A DNA stretch of 64,000 bases from positions 5,405,849-5,469,848 of the forward strand of contig CM060958.1 of the NCBI GenBank assembly GCA_030765055.1, given 5' to 3'. The translations under genes and the position numbers were made by a program. Positions 52,201 to 62,107 of this stretch are shown one piece after another (the stretch's first letter is position 1; the number at the start of each line of letters is the position of its first letter). Below the pieces are notes generated by a model. It had not been told where the DNA came from. It searched no databases and worked only from the letters and a program-made list of their open reading frames with translations. The stretch comes from Mantis religiosa (taxonomy: Eukaryota > Arthropoda > Insecta > Mantodea > Mantidae).

Positions 52201-55124
52201 ACTAGTACTCGTACGTCCCATTTTAAACTCTACAACCAACCTTTTAATTATTGTATATGAAGGGACAGAGCGAGGCTCATCACTAGTACTCGTACGTCCC
52301 ATTTTAAACTCTACAACCAACCTTTTAATTATTGTATATGAAGGGACAGAGTGAGGCTCATCACTAGCACTCGTACGTCCCATTTTAAACTCTACAACCA
52401 ACCTTTTAATTATTGTATATGAAGGGACAGAGCGAGGCTCATCACTGGTACTCGTACGTCCCATTTTAAACTCTACAACCAACCTTTTAATTATTGTATA
52501 TGAAGGGACAGAGCGAGGCTCATCACTAGTACTCGTACGTCCCATTTTAAATTCTACAACCAACCTTTTAATTATTGTATATGAAGGGACAGAGCGAGGC
52601 TCATCACTGGTACTCGTACGTCCCATTTTAAACTCTACAACCAACCTTTTAATTATTGTATATGAAGGGACAGAGTGAGGCTCATCACTGGTACTCGTAC
52701 GTCCCATTTTAAATTCTACAACCAACCTTTTAATCATTGTATATGAAGGGACAGAGCGAGGCTCATCACTAGTACTCGTACGTCACATTTTAAACTCTAC
52801 AACCAACCTTTTAATTATTGTATATGAAGGGACAGAGCGAGGCTCATCACTAGTGCTCGTACGTCCCATTTTAAACTCTACAATCAACCTTTTAATTATT
52901 GTATATGAAGGAAGAGAGTGAGGCTCATCACTAGTACTCGTACGTCCCATTTTAAATTCTACAACCAACCTTTTAATTATTGTATATGAAGGGAGAGAGC
53001 GAGGCTCATCACTAGTACTCGTACGTCCCATTTTAAATTCTACAACCAACCTTTTAATTATTGTATATGAAGGGAGAGAGCGAGGCTCATCACTAGTACT
53101 CGTACGTCCCATTTTAAATTCTACAACCAACCTTTTAATTATTGTATATGAAGGGACAGAGCGAGGCTCATCACTAGTACTCGTACGTCCCATTTTAAAT
53201 TCTACAACCAACCTTTTAATTATTGTATATGAAGGGAGAGAGCGAGGCTCATCACTAGTACTCGTACGTCCCATTTTAAACTCTACAACCAACCTTTTAA
53301 TTATTGTATATGAAGGGACAGATCGAGGCTCATCACTAGTACTCGTACGTCACATTTTAAACTCTACAACCAACCTTTTAATTATTGTATATGAAGGAAG
53401 AGAGTGAGGCTCATCACTAGTACTCGTACGTCCCATTTTAAACTCTACATCCAACCTTTTAATTATTGTATATGAAGGGACAGAGCGAGGCTCATCACTA
53501 GTACTCGTACGTCCCATTTTAAACTCTACAACCAACCTTTTAATTATTGTATATGAAGGGACAGCGCGAGGCTCATCACTAGTACTCGTACGTCACATTT
53601 TAAACTCTACAACCAACCTTTTAATTATTGTATATGAAGGGACAGAGCGAGGCTCATCACTAGTACTCGTACGTTCCATTTTAAACTCTACAACCAACCT
53701 TTTAATTATTGTATATGAAGGGACAGAGCGAGGCTCATCACTAGTACTCGTACGTCACATTTTAAACACTACAACCAACCTTTTAATTATTGTATATGAA
53801 GGGACAGAGCGAGGCTCATCACTAGTACTCGTACGTTCCATTTTAAACTCTACAACCAACCTTTTAATTATTGTATATGAAGGGACAGAGCGAGGCTCAT
53901 CACTAGTACTCGTACGTCCCATTTTAAACTCTACAACCAACCTTTTAATTATTGTATATGAAGGGACAGAGCGAGGCTCATCACTAGTACTCGTACGTCA
54001 CATTTTAAACTCTACAACCAACCTTTTAATCATTGTATATGAAGGGACAGAGCGAGGCTCATCACTAGTACTCGTACGTCCCATTTTAAACTCTACAACC
54101 AACCTTTTAATTATTGTATATGAAGGGACAGAGTGAGGCTCATCACTAGAACTCGTACGTCCCATTTTAAACTCTACAACCAACCTTTTAATCATTGTAT
54201 ATGAAGGGACAGAGCGAGGCTCATCACTAGTACTCGTACGTCCCATTTTAAACTCTACAACCAACCTTTTAATTATTGTATATGAAGGGACAGAGCGAGG
54301 CTCATCACTAGTACTCGTACGTCACATTTTAAACTCTACAACCAACCTTTTAATCATTGTATATGAAGGGACAGAGCGAGGCTCATCACTAGTACTCGTA
54401 CGTCCCATTTTAAACTCTACAACCAACCTTTTAATTATTGTATATGAAGGGACAGAGCGAGGCTCATCACTAGTACTCGTACGTCCCATTTTAAACTCTA
54501 CAACCAACCTTTTAATTATTGTATATGAAGGGACAGAGCGAGGCTCATCACTAGTACTCGTACGTCACATTTTAAACTCTACAACCAATCTTTTAATTAT
54601 TGTATATGAAGGGACAGAGCGAGGCTCATCACTAGTACTCGTACGTCACATTTTAAACTCTACAACCAACCTTTTAATTATTGTATATGAAGGGACAGAG
54701 CGAGGCTCATCACTAGTACTCGTACGTCCCATTTTAAACTCTACAACCAACCTTTTAATTATTGTATATGAAGGGACAGAGTGAGGCTCATCACTAGAAC
54801 TCGTACGTCACATTTTAAACTCTACAACCAACCTTTTAATTATTGTATATGAAGGGACAGAGTGAGGCTCATCACTAGAACTCGTACGTCACATTTTAAA
54901 CTCTACAACCAACCTTTTAATTATTGGATATGAAGGGACAGAGCGAGGCTCATCACTAGTACTCGTACGTCACATTTTAAACTCTACAACCAACCTTTTA
55001 ATTATTGTATATGAAGGGACAGAGCGAGGCTCATCACTAGTACTCGTACGTCCCATTTTAAACTCTACAACCAACCTTTTAATTATTGTATATGAAGGAA
55101 CAGAGTGAGGCTCATCACTAGTGC
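49219..55124. repeat. Distal zone of array B, simpler and nearer the consensus
   Basis: From about 49.2 kb to the right edge, the units are mostly the plain SDEPRSVPSYTIIKRL form with single scattered variants (SDEPHS, SASDEP, PRSLPS, FKMER), and the long multi-unit variant patterns of the core are not seen. The last unit is cut at 55124, after ACTAGTGCT, where CGTACG would follow. Confidence 0.7.
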
Positions 55125-55556
55125 TGTCATTCAAAAACTAAACAAGCTTCCTTCTATCGTATTTCGTGTGATTTCTTACAATTGTGGAACCATAAGAGAT
55201 AGTCTACAGAGGCAAGAGGTTTTGTTTTTAACGATTATTTTCATGAAGTTTTCATTTTTCAATAATAATATATTTTTTAACGAAAAATGAGAACATTTCT
55301 AGTATTTTTAGTCTGAATACAAAAATTTACATTTATTACAAATTGCATAAATATATTGAATTTAACATTCATGTCTTCGTAGCATGAAGCTAGAAGTTCC
55401 GAAAAAAATGTTTACAAATTTAAAAAAAGCAAGATAAAGTTATAGTGACATCATTATGCGCACTGAAATTACAGCTAAGCGGTGCAACAATAAACTGACA
55501 CCACAGCATCCGACTGGTTCGTGATACTGAGAACTGTTTGTTGTATGCTAACTGGA
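55125..55556. other. Unassigned AT-rich DNA right of array B
   Basis: The minus frame entering the array from here (FLNDSTSDEP) meets a TAG stop within a few codons and has no mariner N-terminal sequence, so the 5' part of mariner copy B is missing on this side. No other coding similarity was found in the 430 bp. Confidence 0.6.
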
Positions 55557-55800
55557 TTTTTTTTTTTATTTATTTACGTCCTCCAACATTTAGTCATGTC
55601 AGACGATGAATGAAATGGATGAGATGATGCTCAATGCGTCCGGGGTCCTCGGAGCTTTGAGTTACCCGACATTCGTCTTTGAGGATAAGGGAAATCCCCG
55701 GAAATAACCTTATCCAGGTAACTCACCCTGACCGAGATTTGAACTCGGGACCTCTTGAGCGTGAGGCAGACATGCTACCATATACGCTACCAAGGCGGGC
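55557..55800 (-). mobile_element. tRNA-derived SINE, full length, with target-site duplication
   Basis: It runs from a T tract at 55557 to the head GCCCGCCTTGGTAGCGTATA (minus sense) at 55800. The B box reads CCCGAGTTCAAATCTCGG. The direct repeat AACTGGA flanks it at 55550-55556 and 55801-55807. Confidence 0.9.
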
Positions 55801-55919
55801 AACTGGAAATATTATTTATTGGATACCACACCGTGTACAGCAAAAAACTACTATTATGTTGACTAAAGGTACTGAACTTCTAGAAAGCTACTCTCAGATA
55901 TTACATTAACATGAAAATA

Positions 55920-56892
55920 CTGTCCCTCAGAGTTTAAGAATGTGTTCCGAAATGTCCAAAAGTCAAAAAATGAATACAAACAACACCTCACCGAAAACCA
56001 CCCAGATTTAGAAGCTATACTGTTCCTATTGCCTGTATTGACACGCTGGTCTAGCTGATTTAATTTAGTAGTTTACACTGTCAGCTATTTTGATGCAAGT
56101 GTCGATTTCTTTTCTAAAAAAGAAAAGCTTTCAATTCTCGCGCAAAATTTGTTAAATGATCATTTTTGCGATGCGAAGTGCTGCAATATTGTAAGGATAT
56201 AGGCAACATTTGTTTCTGAAAATTGCAGATTGATATAACAGATCCAATATTAGAATTTCAATCTAAACAAAAAAACTGTGGCTCATCTTGTTTTATCCTG
56301 AATTAACTCGGTGAGAGCCAAATGTGAAATATTAGAGAGTGGTCACTTTGGAAACAGAGTAAGTGCACTTGTAGATCATATCATGGATCCCAGTGTTAGA
56401 CAAGTTGTAGAAGAGAATCTAAAAGTTTGCTGTCGTATGACTTTGTCTAAATTAAAGTCCATTATGGCAAAAGAAACTGATGATGTAATAACCATAAAAG
56501 CTATATCATTTGTTTGAACCTTTTAGGCTAGTTACTAAATCAAGTATGGGTGATTTAAATCATGTAATGACAGCATTTAAACAACTAAATGCATTTAAAA
56601 CCAGTGATATTACTTGCTTCTTTGTTACAAAGAGCTTTGTGACATTGTTGAACAGCAAAGCCATGATGGTAATAACAGATTAGATGTAGTAACAGCATTC
56701 TTGGCATTGAAGGCAAAAGCTGATTCTTACCGCAATTTCTGTGAAAAGTCCCTTCAATGTCTTTTGTTGCCGATGTCAAACCCTGACAGTGAGAGATTTA
56801 TCTCTACATATAACTTAGTTGTGACAGACAAAAGAACAAGTATGAAAAGCGAAAATATCACAACTTGTATGCTGCAGTTTGGTGATGTCTGA
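55920..56892 (+). pseudogene. hAT-type transposase remnant, C-terminal half
   Basis: At about 55930 the plus frame reads EFKNVFRNVQKSKNEYKQHL, then LPVLTRWSS, a TGA in place of Trp, and VVYTVSYFDASVDFF: the hAT pattern of a P-V-x-TRW motif followed by a helix. From 56311 it reads AKCEILESGHFGNRVSALV and more helical sequence, with a stop near 56515. From 56614 the end reads LCDIVEQQSHDGNN, then CLLLPMSNPDSERFISTYNL and VVTDKRTSMKSENI, the C-terminal dimerisation region (SNxxSER-F-S-x-YNLVVTDKR). AATAAA follows at about 56921. hAT transposases cut and paste DNA with 8-bp target duplications. Stops and shifts show this copy is dead, and the N-terminal zinc finger and first catalytic Asp are missing. 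Confidence 0.75.
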
Positions 56893-57423
56893 TGTGTGAT
56901 ACTACTATCTACTGATTTTAAATAAAATATTTTAATTTGGAAAAAAGGAGGTTTTAACAGTTTTACTCTAGTTACCTGTTACTTTTCATTTAAGTCATGT
57001 CCTTACTCATTAATTCTTCTCCGAAAATTTGCACGAAATTAATGTGAATTTATGGTAAAATATTTACCATAAAAACCACCAACTAAAATTATTAATGGGA
57101 ATTTTATAAATAATTGTCACCACAAAATCTTACCTCTGGAGAAGGACAAAAATTTGGTCAGAAAACTTGCAGATGTGAACAAAATAAACAACTTCAAAAT
57201 ATTCTATGTTGCATGGTTATAGGTATTTTCTCAAGCAGATCTGCGTAATTTTACGAAAAATTCTCGAAAGTTACCGATTTTGTTTTCTTTCGTTTTTCCT
57301 TCTCAAAGCTCCGTTAGCTACATGGCCTCTAAATTTATTTGTCTGTACTTCTGATATACATCTGAATACTGTTTTGGCGTGTTGCACCTCTAGCTATAGA
57401 TACGTGTAACCACAGGACATCTA
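56893..57423. other. Unassigned DNA between the hAT remnant and the hAT-like element
   Basis: About 530 bp of AT-rich sequence without coding similarity. The short palindrome TGGTAAAATATTTACCA lies at 57053-57069. Confidence 0.5.
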
Positions 57424-57684
57424 GTTATTAGTAGGGGACAGATTTTTCCCTATTTGCCTATTTTATTGCTTTGTTCAGAAACGTAGGTTTTTAAGTTATA
57501 AGCACGTTTCCTACAATTGTTAGCCTAATTTCTTAGTTTTAAGTGCCTATAAATGACTATTTCGTACGTGTGTGCCTATTCTGCTTATTAGTGCCTAAAA
57601 CTGCATTTTAACCAATTTCTTCTGTTTGTAATTTGTGACAACAGCTTTTGTATTTGTTCGTTTCAACGTGAAGTTTTTGCATAT

Positions 57685-58283
57685 TGTGACTTTGTGGGTT
57701 CGTGGAATAAAAAGTCCAATTACACCACTCAACAATGTTCTTTATTTCCACCGACTTACAGTTTAACACTTGCCAATTACACAAAATTACTTGCTGCACA
57801 CAGTTACAATTTACCCGTTCGTCCGTTACAATTTCCTTGTACTCGCGATTACATAAACTCCGATACTCATACCAGTTACGTACAGCCTTCCGTTCCACAA
57901 TCCTTTCGTTCATTAACACGTCACTGACTAACTCTTACACCAAGAACTGCCACTGTCTTCTCGCTCTCACTCACTAACCAACTGATTGACCAACACAACC
58001 AACAACTGAACTGACTACACCAAAACCAACTCAACAACTGACTCACACTGTCTGTCTGTAACCCTCTTTATAGGAATATCGCCGGTTTCTGGTGTTTACA
58101 CGATTGTTCTGGTAACAGAAAGATCGAGAACCAGGTGGAAGGAAAACAGACGCACAATTATGTTTCTTTCCGACCACTGGCTGTCACCACTATAAGACAA
58201 ACGAGGGAAAGGCGTGGCTAACCGAGCCTCCCCTGTCTTCCGTTGCCAGCTGCTCACAGGGTGTTTCAGCGCTCCCCGTTACA
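57685..58283 (-). mobile_element. Solo LTR of a retrotransposon, 599 bp, with 4-bp duplication
   Basis: In minus sense it starts TGTAACGGGGAGCGCTGAAA and ends AAAGTCACA, i.e. TG...CA. ATAT flanks both sides (57681-57684 and 58284-58287), fitting the short duplications of Ty3/Gypsy-type elements. A TATA-like CTATAAAGAGGG lies at 58061-58073 and AATAAA at 57741-57746, both in minus sense and in the right order for an LTR promoter and polyadenylation signal. No internal region is present, so it arose by LTR-LTR recombination. The superfamily call is an inference from duplication size. Open frames here are accidental. Confidence 0.75.
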
Positions 58284-58971
58284 ATATACAATAAAAGGGG
58301 TTTATTAAGGTGACATATCTGTGCAAATTGACCCAAAAATTACAATACCGATTTAGTTTTTTGTCTTAAAATTAATATAGACATACTTCAATAATATAAA
58401 GGCTTTTTCTCTAGTGGCACTACAGAAAACGTCACATGACTATTTAAATAACCCTACAGCTGTATCGTAGCTGCTATTACGTAATTTTAACCTCAGATTT
58501 CTCAAATTTCATATTTTCTACATTTTCCTAACTTCAAAATGTTCCACAGGATGCAGTTTTCTATTAATCTGTATGAAATTCTAAACATGTCTCTAAGGGC
58601 AACTGCATATTGAGTGTACCCATTTACATTTGTTGTGTTTTTGTTATTTTAATTGAAAAGTATTATAATGCTTACTTCATAATGAAAATGCTTGGGAAAA
58701 TAAACATTGTTAAATAGATATGATTATTTTTTCCCTTCGTTGATATGGCAAATATTTCACATAAGTACAGGTCATTAATAGGTTAAAATAGGTGCGGAAA
58801 CTTATACCCCAAACATTAATTTTTAAATTACACAGAAAATGAAGCTAGTTACAGTGGAATAATAAATATAATATCTACAAATAAAATATTTAGTGATAAT
58901 TTTCCACTTTATAATTTTCGTTGTCAAACACACCTCGTTGTCAAGGATAGGTACTATGTATTTACGTATTT

Positions 58972-59118
58972 ACGTATTACCAACATTTGAAGACGAAACA
59001 AACCTAAAAACAGAATCAGTTGCCGGTATGTCAAAATTCATTACGCGATTTTTATTTTTTAGAATAAATATTTTTCCCAAACCATTCAATCTATGGTAAC
59101 ATTTAATTTTTTTAATAA
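58972..59118 (-). mobile_element. Penelope-like 3' fragment, same family as 1009-1932
   Basis: About 145 bp match 1062-1205 with scattered differences, including the codons for KNxRVMNFDIPAT and the end of the GIY-YIG frame (minus sense). The rest of the element is missing. It lies inside the hAT-like element. Confidence 0.75.
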
Positions 59119-59225
59119 TTAATTAAAATTTTATTTATTTTATTTTTATTTATTTTTTATTTATATTATTTTTATTTATTTTATTAATTAAGATGTATTT
59201 ATTATTAATTTTTAAAATTACAATA
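59106..59225. repeat. AT-rich simple repeat, (TTTTATTTAT)n-like
   Basis: Imperfect TTTTATTTATT units over about 120 bp, with ATTAATTAAGATG near the end. A C10 run lies further on at 59407-59416. Confidence 0.8.
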
Positions 59226-59700
59226 TGTGGGACATTTTGAAAATCCCCTGTAATTTAAACAAACTGTTAATTCCTCAGAGACTATTATAACTAGAAAGCT
59301 GAAACTTGGTATTAATCCATTCTTGATCGATCTCAGAAATAAATGTTATAAATTTGAAACAAATGTAACAAAAGCTTCAGATATTTCAGTTTTCACCCTT
59401 AAGCCCCCCCCCCCCTCCCAAACCCATAGACATAGTTAATTACTTCACACCTTTCTGCACATTATGGTTCTTACTTAGTGAAGTGGATTTATATGTATTT
59501 TAATTATACGGCAATATCTGTTATTTTAACTTGCTGTGGAGCCATTTATGACATTTGTAATAAATGTATAACTGTTTCGCCTAGGGAACCGCAAAACAGT
59601 ATATGTTTAGCGAATTTGTTGTAGTATATGTTGCGATGATTGTCATTTTGTTATGGTGCATTTTAAGAGATTTTACTAAAATTGTGTATCTATAAGTGTA
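59226..59700. other. Unassigned interior of the hAT-like element
   Basis: AT-rich DNA with no coding similarity. It includes the homopolymer of C at about 59407. Confidence 0.5.
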
Positions 59701-59816
59701 CATTTTGCAAATTGTTAGTGCCTATTTAAGTGCCTATTCTGCCCAATTTTAGTGCATTTTTCCCTGTCTATTTCACACATTTTTAGTGCCTGAAACATCC
59801 GCTCCCTAGTTATTAG

Positions 59817-60241
59817 AAGAGGATCTCCCATGTTAATCGTTGGCAACAGGAGGTGATCGCAGCGCCCTTTTATCGGGTGGCGAACTAAGCTATGAAAATT
59901 CGTGCGCCCAAAAATTGTACGTTGCCGGAATACTATAGCTGTATTTTTCATACTTTCTTAGCTTTCAGCTGGTGATATGTTCCAGTACCGCACTGCTACA
60001 GTTTAATAAGTCATTAAAAGTCATTAAAAAGACTAATAGCGAGTAACTAAATTAGGATCACGTTTTAGTGGACGGTACTTTTTATAAATGATATAGATTA
60101 GAATTGTAGTGGTTAAAGACAATCGGCATTCTATTCATAAAATATTTACCTATAGCTACGGTTTCCCAGATGATAAAGTAAACATAGAAAACGCACTTGA
60201 ATTTTTATCGATATTTATGCAATAATTATTGTTATGATACA
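59817..60241. other. Unassigned DNA
   Basis: No similarity recognised. It is slightly GC-richer at 59840-59930 (CGCAGCGCCC and GTGCGCCC), without a clear promoter motif set. Confidence 0.45.
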
Positions 60242-60282
60242 AATTGAAGCACTCAGATTGAGAAGTTGTTAAGTCAATGTTT
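60242..60282 (+). repeat. Left 41-bp inverted repeat
   Basis: Pairs with 63430-63470, about 36 of 41 positions identical by eye. Confidence 0.65.
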
Positions 60283-60576
60283 TTGAGAAATCCTGTTAAA
60301 GTCATGATAAGCTCTCTAAATACCAGTTCTGTAATAGTGCTAAAAGATTTGTGGATCAGAAGATATTAGGTCGAACATATTATGACTCTGACATGTTGTA
60401 TGGGCATTAATTTCAGAAATAAAAGTTGTTAAGTCAGCCTTTTCGAGTTAGATGTTGTTAAGTCAAGTAGTTGTCGCATTAGCTGTTTGGTGGTGTCACA
60501 CAAGCTCTTTGATATCAGCTGTTGATACATTTTAGATTAGACATTTAGACAATAGACATTTTTAGGCATTGCTTAA

Positions 60577-60762
60577 GTGCACTTACAGAAAGTTTATCTG
60601 TACTTCCCAATACAAGGCCACTCTTTCATGCCTTATGACAGAATTTTTGGCAATATTGAGAAGAAGAAGAAACGATCAATGGATAAAGTCTTAGTCCCTT
60701 CCACATGGGTGAAACTGATCAAAGATTCACTACAGAAGAAGCCAATTGATGTTGTCCTCTGA
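60577..60762 (+). pseudogene. DUF7869-like protein fragment
   Basis: The plus frame reads YFPIQGHSFMPYDRIFGNIE, then a Lys-rich stretch and PSTWVKLIKDSLQKKPIDVV. A GHS-x-x-P-x-DR-x-FG-x-IE motif followed by a P-x-x-W/Y segment is what I recall from the many insect and other animal DUF7869 proteins, which look like domesticated or mobile transposon products of unknown function. The assignment rests on that motif only. There is no ATG in frame before the motif and a stop follows at 60762, so it is at most an exon or a decayed piece. DNA to about 60960 may hold further exons or frame-shifted remains. Confidence 0.5.
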
Positions 60763-60998
60763 CCGATAGCGGGAAACATGATGGCACTCCAGTTGTTGAA
60801 GCTTTTGACTTCAAAGATTCCCTCGACCATGTCTTTGTAATCCGGGGTGTGTATTTCCAAAGAGGATGTGTACCAGAAGTTGGTCACACAATGTCTTCCT
60901 CACTTTATCGTCCCCAGTCTCTTTTGAGGAGAGTAGTGAGTTTACAAGCCTTACACATGACATGTGATGGTGTGAAAAACACACCACATAGGCTTCGT

Positions 60999-61835
60999 AA
61001 TAGAATAGAATAGAATCTTTATTGTCACATAACGATTACATTGTGAGCTGGTAATCTGGTGACTCGTCAAGTTATATATAAAACAAGAACTACATAAAAG
61101 AGAAAACTAATTCTAATATGTAGATTGTATACAAGGTATTATTTATGTATTGTAATTATAATATTGTTTCGTCCATGAGTTCTTGTATAGAGCAATATGT
61201 CTTATCTAATAACATTTCTTTTATACTTTTATTGGATAATTTTGAAGTCTTTATTTCTTTGAATCTTTGAGGCAATTCATTATATATTTGTATATCCATA
61301 TAATAGAGTGTTTTTTCGTATAGTAGTGTTAGTCTATGCATAGGGTACTTTATGCTGGATTCTTTAATGATGACGATTTTGTTTTTGCATAAATTTGTCA
61401 TAATTTTTATATACATAAGTAAGTAACTCTAAAATATATACAGAAGGCATTGTTAAAATATTTAATTTTTTAAATAATGGTTTGCATGAATCTTTAAAGC
61501 TGGCATGTAACATTATGCGTACTGTATTGTTTTGGATTTTAAATACTGTTTCCAATGCAGATGCGTTTCCTCCACAGTATTATACCATAAGCCAAGATGG
61601 AATAAAAATAGCTATAATAAACAATTTTTTTGGTTTCTATATTCATTATATGTGTCAGGCATAACATATTATAGCAGGCCGAATTCAGTTTCTTGGTTAT
61701 ATGTTCAATATGGATATTCCATTTTAAATATTGATCCATGTGCATTCCTAATATCTTACTATAATCTTTTGTAGTATTATTCTCTAAGTTATCCTGTTTC
61801 AAATTAGCATTCGTAGCAGTTTTAAATAGTATAGA
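60999..61835 (-). pseudogene. LINE ORF2 C-terminal fragment with (ATTCT)n tail
   Basis: On the minus strand from about 61820, three frames in series give KILGMHMDQYLKWNIHIEHI, YYSYFYSILAYGIILW, then (about 61530) VRIMLHASFKDSCKPLFKKL with ILTMPSVYILELLTYVY, and finally (about 61370) YPMHRLTLLYEKTLYYMDI, IYNELPQRFKEIKTSKL and the end CSIQELMDETIL with a stop at 61156. This is the thumb-to-end part of a CR1/Jockey-like reverse transcriptase (FLGxxLDxxLxWxxHI, YGxxxWG, CKPLFKxLxILTxPSxYI, YNxLP). After the stop come AATAAA and three ATTCT units (60999-61017), a typical LINE tail. It is 5'-truncated and frame-shifted, hence dead. Confidence 0.85.
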
Positions 61836-62107
61836 TTAAGAAGACAAAATGTTACGATATTCGTTCACTGCTGGAACATGTCACTCTGACAGAAGGTACC
61901 ACATTTTATGGCACTATGACATATGGAAGTGAGGTAGAAGATGATGTAGTAGAGATGGAGTGATGTTTTGATGACAATGTTGTATGTCTATCCATGAAGT
62001 GCATACTGGATTAGTACATAGTAGAGATGTTTTGTTCAAAATAAAGCAATAGTTTATCCATAGCTACATATTATAATATTGTATACATAATATCATCATT
62101 TCTAGCA
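61836..62107. other. Unassigned DNA between the two LINE fragments
   Basis: About 270 bp with no recognised coding sequence. Its right part may be the 3' untranslated tail of the LINE at 62108-62881. Confidence 0.45.

Larger units (their letters stand above)
17761..55124 (-). repeat. Tandem array B: about 461 units of 81 bp from mariner copy B
   Basis: Each unit encodes, on the minus strand, the 27 residues SVPSYTIIKRLVVEFKMGRT and STSDEPR: the recognition half of the first mariner helix-turn-helix and its linker. Units vary at few positions: TCT/TGT for Ser/Cys in SDE/CDE, TAC/TGC in SYT/SCT, ATT/ATG in TII/TMI, GGA/TGA giving KM-stop, and CGC/CAC in PRS/PHS. Every unit holds the palindromes ACTAGT and CGTACG with few exceptions. 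Phase is exact: equivalent minus frames starting at 18786 and 54507 are 35,721 bp apart, 441 x 81. Long open frames occur on both strands (up to 622 codons sense, 1,156 antisense) because 81 is divisible by three. There is no start context, intron or terminal protein sequence to suggest a gene. Confidence 0.97.
57432..59808. mobile_element. Non-autonomous hAT-like element with 8-bp target-site duplication
   Basis: The left end TAGGGGACAGATTTTT (57432) and the reverse complement of the right end TAGGGAGCGGATGTTT (ending 59808) form imperfect terminal inverted repeats, beginning TAGGG as in many hAT elements. They are flanked by the perfect 8-bp repeat GTTATTAG at 57424-57431 and 59809-59816, the duplication size of hAT. 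The motif GTGCCT(A) recurs near both ends (about 57543, 57571, 57591 on the left; about 59718, 59730, 59786 on the right), like the subterminal sites of hAT transposases. No transposase frame was seen inside. The element holds a solo LTR (57685-58283) and a Penelope fragment (58972-59118); without the LTR and its duplication it would be about 1.8 kb. Confidence 0.7.

Noticed and set aside
17761..55124. CRISPR array
   Set aside because: Units are contiguous 81-mers without unique spacers, no cas genes are present, and the surroundings are eukaryotic.
17761..55124. Centromeric satellite
   Set aside because: Higher-order structure is suggestive, but nothing in the sequence shows centromere function, and the single-copy flanks are ordinary transposon DNA. 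Left as a question, not a call.
57608..57977. Overlapping short frames on both strands
   Set aside because: They fall within the solo LTR, which is noncoding.
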